The notes beneath the pieces were generated by a model. That model was not told where the DNA came from, searched no databases, and saw nothing but the letters and a program-made list of their open reading frames with translations. The translations under genes were made by a program, and so were the position numbers. From AP-15 sp963814865 (GTDB lineage Bacteria > Pseudomonadota > Alphaproteobacteria > ATCC43930 > CGMCC-115725), in contig CAWFEN010000014.1 in the NCBI GenBank assembly GCA_963814865.1, positions 186,001 through 250,000 on the forward strand: a stretch of 64,000 nt of DNA. The letters run 5' to 3'. This document shows, one piece after another, positions 1 to 9,300 of the stretch (positions are counted from its first letter, which is position 1; every line of letters begins with the position of its first letter).

Positions 1-5
1 CCATC

Positions 6-1092
6 ATGAGCGACGGGTCTGGCATGATCGAAAGGTCTGGGGCCGCCGCTTCGGCGCCGGAAATGCCCGCTTCGATGCGGCAATCGGGCGGGCTTTCGGT
101 CGCGCAGCAGATCTCGGTCTCGCTGCTCGTTCCGTTCGGTCCCGGCAGCAACATACTGCTCTACGCGCTCGTCATCCTGAATTTGCAATTCTGGTGGAAC
201 TGGGCGTGCGGCCCCTATGCCGGGGCTGATCCCCGATGTCGTCCCCGCCGCCGATCATGCCTCGGCCAGCGCCTGGATGAACATCATGAGCATCCTCGGC
301 ACCTTTACCGGCAACGGGATCGCCGTGGCGCTCTATGTCCACGGCCGTCCGGGCGCCGCCATCAGCGGCCTGATCGTCATCAATCTCGCCTGCCTGGCGT
401 TGACCTTGAAGGGTGTCCGCGAGCCGCCGGCGGCCGGCGCCGATCATCCCTTCGCGCTCGGCCGGTTCCTGCGTTCGTTCTGGCTCAGCCCCGGCGCGCA
501 CCGGAATTTCTATTGGGTCCTGGTTACCCGGCTCTTTGCCAATCTCGGCGTGTGGTCGATGCTGACCTTTCTGCTGTTCTATCTGCGCAACGTGATCGGG
601 GTCGCCGAGCCGGGAAAGATATTGCCGATGCTGCTCGGCCTCGGCGCCATGCTGGGGATACCGGCAAGCCTTGCCGCCGCGCGCCTCGCCGACCGGTACG
701 GCATCGTCGCCGTCGTCAAAGGCACCAACTGGATGATGGCCGGCGCTGCCATCGCCTATGTGCTGATCGCCTTTCATCCGCGCATGGCACTGATGGTGCC
801 AGTGTTCCTGGTCTATTTCGCCGGCTGGGGCGCCTACCAGGCGGTCGACTGGGCCTTGGCGCTGAAGGTATTGCCGCACAGCGAAACCTCGGGCAAGGAC
901 ATGGGCATCTGGCATGTCGCACTGGTCTTGCCGCAAATTCTCGGCCCGGCCGCGACCGGCTGGATCATCACACGCGCCAGATTGGCGGTCTCGGCGCGCT
1001 TTGCCTATACGGTGGCGTTCGCGATCGCGGCGCTGTGGTTCAGCCTGTCGGCACTGCTGGTGGCGCGCGTGCGCCTGCCGCGCCCCGCCTGA
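6..1092 (+). pseudogene. MFS transporter, internally deleted and frameshifted
   Basis: This is a remnant of a major facilitator superfamily sugar/cation-symporter-like permease. It opens in one frame at ATG 6 with a soluble N-terminus followed directly by a hydrophobic stretch ending in NWACGPYAG. The reading then continues in another frame with LIPDVVPAADHASASAWMN through several membrane segments to the stop at 1092. The break sits at a run of four G (222-225); removing one G restores the family-typical AGLIPDVVP. About 100 residues that normally carry the first two membrane helices also seem to be missing between QQISVSLL and the helix starting NILLYALV; this is inferred from the usual family layout. 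The combination of deletion and frameshift makes a functional transporter unlikely. Confidence 0.7.
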
Positions 1093-1122
1093 CCATTTCC
1101 GATCGGGACGGCCCCTCCGGCA

Positions 1123-1143
1123 GTGTCTCAGTTTGAATTGTAA
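1123..1143 (+). repeat. Left terminal inverted repeat
   Basis: These 21 bases match the reverse complement of 1937-1957 with one mismatch (T versus C at the fourth base). The repeat begins 30 bases after the stop of the MFS remnant. Confidence 0.75.
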
Positions 1144-1187
1144 TAGAGCCTGACGTGGGTGTCGCGTCGGGCGCTCCGTTCCCATAT

Positions 1188-1277
1188 GGTATCGAAACGC
1201 GGCTCTGGTCGATAGAGGACGTGGTTGTGCTGATCGACGCTAGGTCAGCGAAGGTCGGCGGCGAAACGGTGGGATAG
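1188..1277 (+). pseudogene. Transposase C-terminal relic (IS1-family-like)
   Basis: In this frame the sequence encodes GIETRLWSIEDVVVLIDA and continues to a TAG stop at 1275-1277. The pattern of a Trp followed by Ser/Thr-Ile-Glu-Asp/Glu-Ile-Val near the C-terminus is typical of alphaproteobacterial IS1-family DDE transposases. Only this tail remains, immediately inside the left inverted repeat, with no upstream catalytic domain. The assignment rests on a short motif, so it is tentative. Confidence 0.4.
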
Positions 1278-1280
1278 CGA

Positions 1281-1502
1281 TCAAGCTGGCCTTATTCGAT
1301 CAATATCGACCCAAATCGTGTGCGCATCTCCGTGCCCATCCCTAAATTCAAGCTCGGCTTGTCCATAGGTTATCCCAGCAAATTTAACTGGTTTACCTAT
1401 GACGGAGCGTATTGCCGTTTGGTCCTCTTTTGGCAGGCCGGAAAACAGTGTCGCTGGCACGCCGATGAGGACTACGAGATCACCCGGTTGCATGTCAGGC
1501 AT
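1281..1502 (-). CDS. Small conserved hypothetical protein
   Basis: This is a 73-residue acidic protein without membrane segments or signal peptide. It opens with MPDMQPGDLVVLIG and has an alternating hydrophobic pattern that suggests a small beta-barrel-like fold. The core around VIGKPVKFAGITYGQAELEF resembles small conserved bacterial proteins of unknown function with a GDLV...GKPV...AELEF pattern. It lies inside the inverted-repeat element, so it may be a passenger gene. No function can be assigned. The reading frame is clean and its composition looks coding, which is why I include it. Confidence 0.6.
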   Translation of the reverse strand: MPDMQPGDLVVLIGVPATLFSGLPKEDQTAIRSVIGKPVKFAGITYGQAELEFRDGHGDAHTIWVDIDRIRPA

Positions 1503-1936
1503 CAGGATTCACTCCGCTCTAATCAGAGCATCGACATTTTACGTGCTTCGGCTTCATTCCTAGGGTGTGGATTGCGTCTTGTTTGGCCACTTTCGTTGCT
1601 CCTGCGCAGTCGGAAGCCGTGGCTGTAGCGAAAACATATGCTAGGCCGGGCCTCAAGTTCCCCGGCATGCTGTCGTCGGCATCTGCTCGGCAGGTACACG
1701 TGCATCCCCGTGGCGGCTTCTCCGGTAAGGGCACAGAGCGCGCCATTCTTGCCTGCGATAGTTCAAAAACAGGTGCAACGGGCCTTCCGTTCCGGGAAAG
1801 GAGCCTGAACCGATAAGCTCGATGGCGTCAAGGACGGCGCATGGTTAATTTCGGGAAACCGCAACGCTGAGCCACCAGGTTGTCATAACCGCAATTTCTC
1901 TATCACATCGATCCGGATTTGTCAATGCGGCGTTTG
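1503..1936. other. No convincing gene
   Basis: The short open frames here have no recognisable family signature and conflict with one another. The segment is the right-hand part of the inverted-repeat element and is probably degenerate. Confidence 0.5.
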
Positions 1937-1957
1937 TTACAATTCAAACTGAGGCAC
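1937..1957 (-). repeat. Right terminal inverted repeat
   Basis: This is the inverted partner of 1123-1143, with 20 of 21 positions matching. It lies 76 bases upstream of the next gene. Confidence 0.75.
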
Positions 1958-2033
1958 CACCGCCCACTGAACGCGTCGCTTTATCGCGCCGGCCGAATTA
2001 TGCTGCGGCAGATCCCCGGTATTGGAGGCGGCG

Positions 2034-2552
2034 ATGAGTGAGATGGCGGCGGCGGCGTTGAGCCCGGAGACGGTGCTCGCCGAAATGAAGAAGCACGGCG
2101 TGACCCATGTCGTGTACCTGCCCGACAGCGAGACCAACTGGCTCTACCTGCTGATGAAGGCCGATCCGGCCGTGCACCTCGTCGGGGTCGGCCGCGAGGG
2201 GAATGCCTGCTCGATTGCCGCGGGGCTGTGGCTCGGCGGGGCCAAGCCGCTGATCCTGATCCAGAACACCGGGATGCTCGAGGCCGGCGATTCGATCCGC
2301 GGCTGGCTGATGAGCCTCAACGTGCCGATCGTGCTGATGGTCGGCTACCGCGGCTGGACCCGGCACGGCGTGACCACCGACACCGTGGCGACCTACACCG
2401 AGCGCTTCCTGATGGCGTTCGGCCTCAACTACTATCTGATCGAAAACGACGCCGATTCCGAGCGCATCGCAATCGCCTTCGACGAGGCGGAACGCACCCA
2501 GCGGCCGGTGGTGATCCTGGTCGGCGACGAATATCACGGCTTCAACCGGTAG
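2034..2552 (+). CDS. ThDP-dependent decarboxylase, alpha (PYR-domain) subunit, ComD-like
   Basis: This 172-residue protein is the pyrimidine-binding half of a two-subunit thiamine-diphosphate enzyme of the sulfopyruvate/phosphonopyruvate decarboxylase type. The segment GVGREGNACSIAAGLWLGG contains the conserved glutamate that activates the cofactor in this superfamily. The partner PP-binding subunit starts 14 bases downstream, so the two are almost certainly co-translated and form an alpha/beta enzyme. I chose ATG 2034 because GGAGG at 2024-2028 is well placed for it; a TTG at 2022 is also in frame. The actual 2-oxo acid substrate cannot be read from the sequence. Confidence 0.8.
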   Translation: MSEMAAAALSPETVLAEMKKHGVTHVVYLPDSETNWLYLLMKADPAVHLVGVGREGNACSIAAGLWLGGAKPLILIQNTGMLEAGDSIRGWLMSLNVPIVLMVGYRGWTRHGVTTDTVATYTERFLMAFGLNYYLIENDADSERIAIAFDEAERTQRPVVILVGDEYHGFNR

Positions 2553-2566
2553 AGGGGCGACTTGCC

Positions 2567-3160
2567 ATGATGTACACCGCCGACATGATGAAGGCAGTCG
2601 CCCGCTACCGTGGCGCCGCGATCCTCGTTCCCGGCCGCAGCGGCCGTTACTGGATCGATCTGAGCGACAACCACAACCTCGATGTCGAGGTCGGCGATCC
2701 GGCGATGGGCGGCCATGCCGGGCTCGGGCTGGGCCTGGCCCTGGCTCGCCCCGACAAGAAGGTCATGCTGTTCGATTCCGAAGGCGACCTCCAGATGAGC
2801 CTCGGCATGCTGGCCACCGTCGCCGAACAGGCGCCGACGAACCTCTATCATTTCCTGATCGACAATGGCGTCTATGCGACGACTGGCGGCCAGCCGGTGC
2901 CGAACGCCGACAATATCGCCTACGATGTCATTGCGCGCGGTTGCGGCTATCCGCGCACCTTTGCCTTCACCGAGATCGAGGATTTCCAACGCGAGCTGCC
3001 GGGCATCATGGCCGGACCGGGCCCGGTGTTCGTCGCTTGCAAGGTCGTCCCGGAGATCGAGAACGAGCCGATCGGCCGCCGCCGGCGCTGGCAGACGCGC
3101 ACCCGCGAGCAGGTGGTCAAGGATCTCCGCGGCGAATTGGGGATCACCGGCCGAGGGTGA
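2567..3160 (+). CDS. ThDP-dependent decarboxylase, beta (PP-domain) subunit, ComE-like
   Basis: This 197-residue protein is the diphosphate-binding half of the enzyme whose PYR subunit lies just upstream. The cofactor motif is recognisable as DSEGDLQMSLG followed by DNGVYATTGGQ. In most relatives the first part reads GDG; here the aligned position is SEG, so Glu stands where the metal-binding Asp is usual. Two adjacent ATG codons (2567 and 2570) could serve as start. The C-terminus is basic. Sulfopyruvate, phosphonopyruvate or another 2-oxo acid are all possible substrates. Confidence 0.8.
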   Translation: MMYTADMMKAVARYRGAAILVPGRSGRYWIDLSDNHNLDVEVGDPAMGGHAGLGLGLALARPDKKVMLFDSEGDLQMSLGMLATVAEQAPTNLYHFLIDNGVYATTGGQPVPNADNIAYDVIARGCGYPRTFAFTEIEDFQRELPGIMAGPGPVFVACKVVPEIENEPIGRRRRWQTRTREQVVKDLRGELGITGRG

Positions 3161-3166
3161 ACGATC

Positions 3167-3646
3167 TCAGATCGGGATCGCCAGCAGGGTGTCGACCTGG
3201 CGGCTGTCGAGGATGACGGTCTTGCTGGCGAATTTCCAGATGCCGCCGTCGCGCACGACCCGGTCGTCATAACGGCCGGCACCGAAAATCGTCATCTCCC
3301 CATCCTGCATGGTCCGCACGACGAGGAAATTTGCCGTGAGATCAAGCGTCCCCGCCGCCTCGCCGACGATCCCGATCGACGAAACGAGGTGGCGGTAACG
3401 CTGCGGCTCGTAGATGTTCGCTTCGCGCAAGGCGCTGACCCGGTCCTTCAGCATGGCGCGCGAGGTCGCGTAGATCAGCCCGAGCGGCAGGCCCGCCTCG
3501 TAATTCTCGGCCGAGGTGATCCGGTAGAAACAGTCTTCGGTGAAGAAATCGGGCCAGCGCTCGAGTTCGTCGCCGTCGAGGCAGTGGACATAGCCGGTAT
3601 AGAGCTCGTCCAGCTCCAGCCGCCGCGCCACCGCCGCGAATTCCAT
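3167..3646 (-). CDS. Aromatic-ring-hydroxylating dioxygenase, beta subunit
   Basis: This 159-residue protein has the small-subunit fold of Rieske non-heme iron dioxygenases (SnoaL/NTF2-like cone). Typical features are the early LDGDELERWPDFFTEDCFYR, the central RYRHLVSS and the late WKFASKTVILDS. The small subunit is mainly structural, shaping the alpha3beta3 hexamer. The gene starts 4 bases after the alpha-subunit gene on the same strand, so the two are co-expressed. The pair converges on the ThDP decarboxylase genes. No ferredoxin or reductase gene is adjacent. Confidence 0.88.
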   Translation of the reverse strand: MEFAAVARRLELDELYTGYVHCLDGDELERWPDFFTEDCFYRITSAENYEAGLPLGLIYATSRAMLKDRVSALREANIYEPQRYRHLVSSIGIVGEAAGTLDLTANFLVVRTMQDGEMTIFGAGRYDDRVVRDGGIWKFASKTVILDSRQVDTLLAIPI

Positions 3647-3650
3647 CGCC

Positions 3651-4892
3651 TCAGAACCCCATCAGCGGCCGATAGGCGTGCCAGAAGCCGCGGACCGAGG
3701 CTTCGGTCGTTCGGTTGGGTTCGGAGGCGTGGCCGAAACCGCCCATTTCGAGCACCGAGCACTCCTGTTCGGAACCGCGGATCGCCCGCTGGATGAAATT
3801 GCCGACGGCGCCGTCTTCCATCGACACATATCCGGCCGGCCCGACCAGATTGGCTTGCGCCAGCCGCAGCGCGGTCATCTCGGCGTCGTCTTCCTCGAAA
3901 CCGAGATAGATCCATTGCAATTCCGTCTTGTCCGGCCCTTTCGGCAATACCAGGCGCAATGCGATGCAGTTCTGGATCTGCTGCAGGACGAAATTCGGAA
4001 ACAGCGACAGGATCTGCGTCGTCGTGTCGTCGCCGAATTCCTCGGTCATCGCCAGAAAACCGGGGTCGGCCAGCCGGAAATTCTCGCGCATCGACGGCAT
4101 GCCGGCATAGAGTTGGTCGGAGGTGGCGGGATCAACGCGGTCCACTTTGTTGCGCGTGTAGCTCGCGTGATGCGCTCCGCTCTCGGCGATGTCGACGCCG
4201 CCTTCCGCGGTCAAACGCGAAATACGGAACGTCGTAAAGAAGCTGTGCAGCAAGGTCGCGTGGTAGGTGTCGCGCACGTTCTCGAAATAGAGCTTCCAGT
4301 TGTTGTGCAGGATCTGCGAGGTCGTGCCGAGGATTTTCGGCTTCCCGTGCAAGACCCGGTGAATTCTCGAGCCGATCAGATTGCCGATGTAATCCCCCAA
4401 TGAGGGTGCTTCGGGCGACAAGGTGCCGAAGACGAGGTCGCCGAAGCGGTCGACGCGCAGCTTTTTGAGCCCGTGATCTTCGAGGCGAAAACTTTCCGGC
4501 ATCCCGCCGCGCCCGGCAATGCCGCGGCGAAAGGCGACGCTGTCGAGGTTGCCTTCGAGGTCATAGCGCCAGGCGTGGTAGACGCAGGTCAGATTGTCGG
4601 CGTGCCCGCGGCGCTTCAGGCAGACGAGGTTGCCGCGATGAGCGCAGCGATTGACCATCGCATGGATCGCGCCGTCATGCCCGCGGGTGACGATGACCGG
4701 GGTCTCGCCGAGAAAGCTCGTCAGATAGTCGCCCGCCGCGGGCAATTCGCCGGCGAGGGTCAGGAACTGCCAGGTCGGCCCGAGAAAGATGCGGTCGAAT
4801 TCCTCGCGATAGATCTCCGGATCGGAAAACACGCGATAGGGAACGCGCGCATTGCCCTCGGCCGGCCATTTGAGCGCGGGTTCAATCGACAT
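3651..4892 (-). CDS. Rieske aromatic-ring-hydroxylating dioxygenase, alpha subunit
   Basis: This 413-residue catalytic subunit uses electrons from a reductase to insert dioxygen into an aromatic ring. The Rieske [2Fe-2S] ligands are Cys83-x-His85 and Cys103-x2-His106. The mononuclear iron site is visible in ENVRDTYHATLLHSF, with His211 and His216 as ligands and Asp208 bridging to the Rieske centre; the third iron ligand, an acidic residue nearer the C-terminus, is not pinned down. Length and motifs fit the benzoate/anthranilate/salicylate-hydroxylase group, but the substrate is unknown. It is followed at once by its beta subunit. The electron-transfer component must be encoded elsewhere; the flavin reductase about 850 bases upstream is not of the usual ferredoxin-reductase type. 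Confidence 0.9.
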   Translation of the reverse strand: MSIEPALKWPAEGNARVPYRVFSDPEIYREEFDRIFLGPTWQFLTLAGELPAAGDYLTSFLGETPVIVTRGHDGAIHAMVNRCAHRGNLVCLKRRGHADNLTCVYHAWRYDLEGNLDSVAFRRGIAGRGGMPESFRLEDHGLKKLRVDRFGDLVFGTLSPEAPSLGDYIGNLIGSRIHRVLHGKPKILGTTSQILHNNWKLYFENVRDTYHATLLHSFFTTFRISRLTAEGGVDIAESGAHHASYTRNKVDRVDPATSDQLYAGMPSMRENFRLADPGFLAMTEEFGDDTTTQILSLFPNFVLQQIQNCIALRLVLPKGPDKTELQWIYLGFEEDDAEMTALRLAQANLVGPAGYVSMEDGAVGNFIQRAIRGSEQECSVLEMGGFGHASEPNRTTEASVRGFWHAYRPLMGF

Positions 4893-4979
4893 CGGACCAC
4901 CTCGTTCACCGTTCGATCTAAGCGCGCCAAAGCATAAACGGTCTGCCGTTCCCGCGAAAGCGCATGGCCGCCGGAGAAA

Positions 4980-5318
4980 TTACGGCGGCACCCCGACCGG
5001 TATCGTTTCGCATAACGCCACGCGCTCGGCTGCGATCGCTTGCCGGAAGGGTTCGTCGATGGCGTGCCAATCGACAATATCGACCCGGTAGGGCAGGTCG
5101 CTTTCGGTGAACGCCTCGGCCAACCCGGCGATTTCGTCGAGGGTCAGGCGGCGCCCGGCATCGATCGCCAGATCGAGATCGGAAAGAGGCCGCGCCCGCC
5201 CGGTCGCGCGCGAGCCGAACACCCAAACGGCGCTACCCAGCGGCAAATGCGCGGCAAGAACGGCGAGCGCCAGCCGGCGGTGGCCGGGCAACAGATCGAG
5301 CGGGCCGGCACACCTCAT
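4980..5318 (-). CDS. mntA: MntA-type minimal nucleotidyltransferase (antitoxin)
   Basis: This 112-residue MNT-fold protein carries the GSx10DxD catalytic motif as GSRATGRARPLSDLDL, followed by a C-terminal Asp strand (YRVDIVDW). In characterised type VII systems the MNT partner transfers AMP to a tyrosine of the HEPN toxin and so silences it. The start at 5318 overlaps the stop of the HEPN gene by four bases (ATGA), showing translational coupling with the HEPN gene first. A longer upstream extension in the same frame is low-complexity and lies inside the HEPN gene, so I reject it. Confidence 0.85.
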   Translation of the reverse strand: MRCAGPLDLLPGHRRLALAVLAAHLPLGSAVWVFGSRATGRARPLSDLDLAIDAGRRLTLDEIAGLAEAFTESDLPYRVDIVDWHAIDEPFRQAIAAERVALCETIPVGVPP

Positions 5319-5719
5319 GCGAGCCGACGGTGCAGTTCGGCATGGAGATTGTCCGCTTCCGCCAGGAAGTCCGGTATTGCGGCGACGACCAAATCCGCCG
5401 CGTCGGCGTCGTAAGTATGGCTGGTACGCGCCCGCATTTCGCGAAAACGGCGCCATTCCGGCCAGCCTCCGCGCAACAGCCCTTGCGCCGCGCCGGTGCG
5501 GATCAGATCGGCGAACGGCATCTGGTCGATTGCCTCCGGCGAGGCCGCGTTCTCCCGGAGATAGCGCCTCAGCATTCTGTGGCTCAGCTCATAGGTGAAT
5601 TCGAAACGCTGAATCAACCCGTCGCGCAACTGCTCGTCCGTCGGTTCGCGCTGATGGCGCGCGAGGCCTTCGCGCAGGCGGCGCACTGCATTGCCGAGCG
5701 GGGTCGCGTCGAGCGGCAC
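5315..5719 (-). CDS. hepT: HepT-type HEPN protein (toxin / nucleotidyltransferase substrate-binding)
   Basis: This 134-residue helical protein belongs to the HI0074/HepT group of HEPN domains. The RNase-type motif Rx4HxY appears as RARTSHTY near residue 113, and the Tyr is the residue modified by MntA in studied homologues. It starts with GTG at 5719 and overlaps the nucleotidyltransferase gene by four bases. Together they form a complete two-gene toxin-antitoxin candidate between metabolic genes. Whether it is active, or a housekeeping-like orphan, cannot be judged from sequence. Confidence 0.85.
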   Translation of the reverse strand: MPLDATPLGNAVRRLREGLARHQREPTDEQLRDGLIQRFEFTYELSHRMLRRYLRENAASPEAIDQMPFADLIRTGAAQGLLRGGWPEWRRFREMRARTSHTYDADAADLVVAAIPDFLAEADNLHAELHRRLA

Positions 5720-5741
5720 GTCGCCGGCTGCCGCGCGGCGC

Positions 5742-6245
5742 TCAGCCGCCGTAGAAGACGTTGTCGCCCAATTCCTTCATTTCGAGGATCGCGGCGTCGG
5801 GGCGGCCGGCGATCGGCTTGGGCAGGTGCGCCTCGACGACCTCGGCGACGACGATGTGGTGATCGCCCTGCTCGACGATTTGGGTGACCTTGCATTCGAC
5901 CGCGGCCACCGCCGCATCGAGGATCGGCAGGCCGTTGGCGCCCTTGTGGATCGCCTGGCCGGACAGCTTGCCGTCTTCGAGCCTGGTCGGCTTGAAGAAG
6001 GTGAAAGCCACGCCCTTGTGCTCCTTGCCGAGCATGTTCAACGTGAAGTTTTTGGTGTTCTTGACGATCGGATAGGCGCCGGAATCGGTCTTGACCCCGA
6101 CCACCACGAGCGGCGGGGCAAAGGCGGTCTGCGTCACCCAGTTGACGGTGGCGGCGGCAACGTTGCCCTGCCCGTCATCGGCGGTCAGGACGTAGATCCC
6201 GTAGGGGATCATGCGCAGCGCGGTTTTCTTGGCCTCCTGGTCCAT
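5742..6245 (-). CDS. Flavin reductase-like domain protein (FMN-binding)
   Basis: This 167-residue protein has the split-barrel flavin reductase fold. Typical segments are MIPYGIYVLTADDGQGN at the N-terminus, ATVNWVTQTAFAPPLVVVG for FMN binding, and FTLNMLGKEHK in the middle. Members either supply reduced flavin to monooxygenases or act as small NAD(P)H:flavin oxidoreductases. It lies upstream of the HEPN/MNT pair on the same strand (22 bases) and may share its transcript. CGGAG precedes the ATG. A direct role with the Rieske dioxygenase is not supported by family knowledge. Confidence 0.82.
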   Translation of the reverse strand: MDQEAKKTALRMIPYGIYVLTADDGQGNVAAATVNWVTQTAFAPPLVVVGVKTDSGAYPIVKNTKNFTLNMLGKEHKGVAFTFFKPTRLEDGKLSGQAIHKGANGLPILDAAVAAVECKVTQIVEQGDHHIVVAEVVEAHLPKPIAGRPDAAILEMKELGDNVFYGG

Positions 6246-6352
6246 CTCCGTTTTCCTCAGTGGTTCGCTTGACCCGGATCATAGCGCAACAAGGGGTGCG
6301 CGATGAACCGGTATCGAGCGGCCGTCGGGCGGAGGACGACGGGGCCGGCGGC

Positions 6353-9300
6353 TCAGGTGACGAAGAACAGCTGGCTGGCGCCGATCGTGGGATGATTGGT
6401 CAAGGTGGTGATCAGGTGCGCCGAGCTGCCGCTCCCGTCCGTGCTGGAGAACAGCTCGCCGTTGGCGGTATCGTAGGCGAGGCGCTGGCTCGTGTTGGCA
6501 AACTTGCCGGTGCTGTTCGCGGTGAACAGTTGCGACACCTCGGCCGTCGTCATCATCGTTGGCGTCGGGGTGGCGCTGCCAATGCCGAGGTTGAACCCGG
6601 CAGTCGCTGAAGACGAGCTCGTTGGTCGCCAAGGCGCCGAAATTGGCGATCGTGTTGCTGCCCGTCGCGGTGAAGATGAATTCGTTGAGGCCGCTGCCGC
6701 CGGTCATCGTCGTGTCGCCGCCGGCGTAGAACTGGTTGGTCCCGGCGCCGCCGGTCAGCTTATCCAGGCCGGTGCCGGCATTGATGGTGATGTCGTGGCC
6801 CGGCGTCGCGACCCCCGTCGCGTTGACGGTATTGCCCGAATTGCCGTCGTTGACGGTGATCGGACCGAACACGCCGTTAAAATTTGTGTCCGTCAGGCTC
6901 AGCGTGTTCGCCTTGCTGCCGGTGGCGAGCCCGATCGTCGCAAAGCCTGAGATATTGGTCATAGTGTCGGGACCGGCCTGGCCGAAATCGAGCGCGGCGC
7001 CGCTGCTGCCGGTGATCGAACCGGTAACGGTGACGCCCTCGATCGTCAAGGTGCTGCCGCCTAGCGCGGTAAATGTCGAACCGGCGCCGATCGCCAAGTT
7101 ATTGAGCGTCCCGGTCTGGTCAAACCCGGTCTCCATCGTGCCCACTCCCGAGAGCGTCCCGCCGGCCACGGTGCCGCCGTCCAGAGTGAGTTCGCCGTTT
7201 ACGGTAAAGGTGGCGAGGCTGAGGGAGAGCACGCCGCCGTTGTCGATGGTCATGGAACCCGCGTCGAACGATGGCACGGCGAGCGCCAACGTGGCGTTCG
7301 CCGTGCCGGAACCCGTTAAATCGATCGCGCCGCCAGGAGTATTGTCCAGGGAGCCCTTCGCAATCAGCTGAACCGCGGCGGCGATGCCGGCGTTGCCAAT
7401 GTCCAAGAAATCGCTATTGGTCAGCGCCCCGCCGACAGTGAAGCTGCTGCCCCCGGAGTCGAACGAGTCGATCTCGACAGTAGCGCTGTTAGAGAAGCCG
7501 CCGGTGGTCGAGACATTCGCTCCGTTCACCAGCGTGAAGCTGCCGGCGTTACTTGCCAGTCCGGTCAAGGCGCTGTTGCCCGCCTTGCCGCTGATCGCGA
7601 TCAGCGAGTTGGCCCCGTTGAGTTCGATCTCCGCGCCAGAATTAATCGCGGTAATGCCGCCGCTGGCGAATTCCAGCAGCGCATTGCCGGAGAGTGCCAA
7701 GCTTCCGGTCCAACTCGCCGGCGCCGCCGCGCCGCTCTTCAAGCTCGCCTGCGCGGTGCCGCCGGTCAGGTCGAGCGTGCGAGGTATTGGTGAGCGCACC
7801 CGTCACGGTCACCGTCGTCGCATTCGTGATGCCGCTGTTGCCGATCTCTAAAAGGTCGCTGTTGGTCAGCGTCCCGCTCACCGTCAGGCTGCTGCCGCCG
7901 CTGCCCGACGCGTCGATCTCCATGAACCCGGTGTTGGTGAAGGCGGGAGTCGTGAGAGCCGCGCCGCCGGCGAGGATCAGCGTGCCAGCGTTGCTGGCCA
8001 GCCCGGTCAGGGCGCTGTTGCTGCCGAGCTTGCCGCTCACCGCCGCCAGCGCCGAAGGGCCGTTGAGCGAGATCTCGCTGCCGCTGCCGATGGCGGTGAT
8101 GCCGCCGCTCTTGAATTCCAGCAGCGCATCGCCGGCGAGTTCCAAAGTCCCGACCCAGGTCAGCGGCGCCGCCGCGCCGATGTCCAATGTCGCCCGCGCG
8201 GTGCCGCCGGTCAGCTCGATCGTGCCGGTGTTGGCGAGCCCGGCGGCAGTCACAGTGGTCGCCTTGGTCAGCCCGGTATTGCCGATCTCGAAGAAATCGC
8301 TGCTGGTCAGCGTGCCGCCGATCGCCAGGCTGCTCCCGCCGCCGCCGGAGGTGTCGATCTCGACGAAGTCGCTGTTGGTGAATGTCCCGGTCCCGGTCAC
8401 CGTGAATTTCGCCGCGGCCGCACCGCTGGTCAGTTCGAACGTCTCCCTGTTGGTGAAGCCGGCGACGGACACTGCCGTGGCGGCGGTAATGCCGCTGTTT
8501 CCGATGCCGAGAAAATCGCTGCTGGTCAGCGTTCCGCCCAGGGTCAGGCGGCTGCCGCCGCTGCTGCCGAAATCATCGATTTCAATAATCGAGCTGTTGG
8601 TGAAGGCGGGGACCGCGGCGGCGGTGAGGGTGAGCGATGCACCGTTCTCCAGGACAAAGGTGCCGGCATTGCTGGCCAGCCCGGCCAGGGCGCTGTTGCT
8701 GCTCAGCTTGCCGCTCACCGCGACAAACGCCTTCGGGCCGTTGAGCGAGATCTCGGCGCCGGGGCCGATGGCGGTGATGCTGCCGGTCTTGAATTCCAGC
8801 AGCGCATTGCCGGCGAGCTCCAGGGCGCCGGCCCAGGCCGGCGGCGCCGCCGCGCCGATATCCAATGTCGCCAGGGCGGCGCCGCCGGTCAGCTCGATCG
8901 TGCCGGCGTTGGTCAGCCCGGCCGCCGTCACATTGGTCGCCGTGGTGAGATCGGCGTTGCCGACGTCGAAGCCGCTGAAACCGCCGTTGGCCAGCGTCCC
9001 GCCGATCGCAACACGGCTCCCGCCGCTGCCGAACTCGTCAATTGCCACGGAGCCGGTGTTCGTAAATGTCCCGGTCCCGGTCACCGTGAATTTCGCCGCC
9101 GCCGTGCCGCTGGTTATTTCGAACGAGCCGGAATTGGTGAAGCCGGCCGCGGTCACTGTCGTCGCGGCGGTGAGAGCGCTGTTGCCGATGTCGAGAAATT
9201 CGTTGTTGGTCAGCGTGCCGCCCGCCTTCAGGCTGCTGCCGCCGCTGCCGAACTCGTCAATCTCCATGCTCCCCGTGTTGGTGAAGGCGGGGGTCGTGAG

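Larger units (their letters stand above)
1123..1957. mobile_element. Insertion element remnant bounded by 21-bp inverted repeats
   Basis: The 835-bp segment is bounded by inverted repeats at 1123-1143 and 1937-1957 that match at 20 of 21 positions. Inside, next to the left end, lies the C-terminal tail of a transposase-like reading frame. A small conserved hypothetical gene lies in the middle on the minus strand. No complete transposase is present and I could not identify a target-site duplication. The base composition is more AT-rich than the neighbours. I read this as a decayed or non-autonomous insertion element carrying a passenger gene; the family is not certain. Confidence 0.55.

Noticed and set aside
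1565..1816. 83-codon plus-strand frame in the inverted-repeat element
   Set aside because: It has no recognisable domain and no ribosome site, and its composition looks non-coding.
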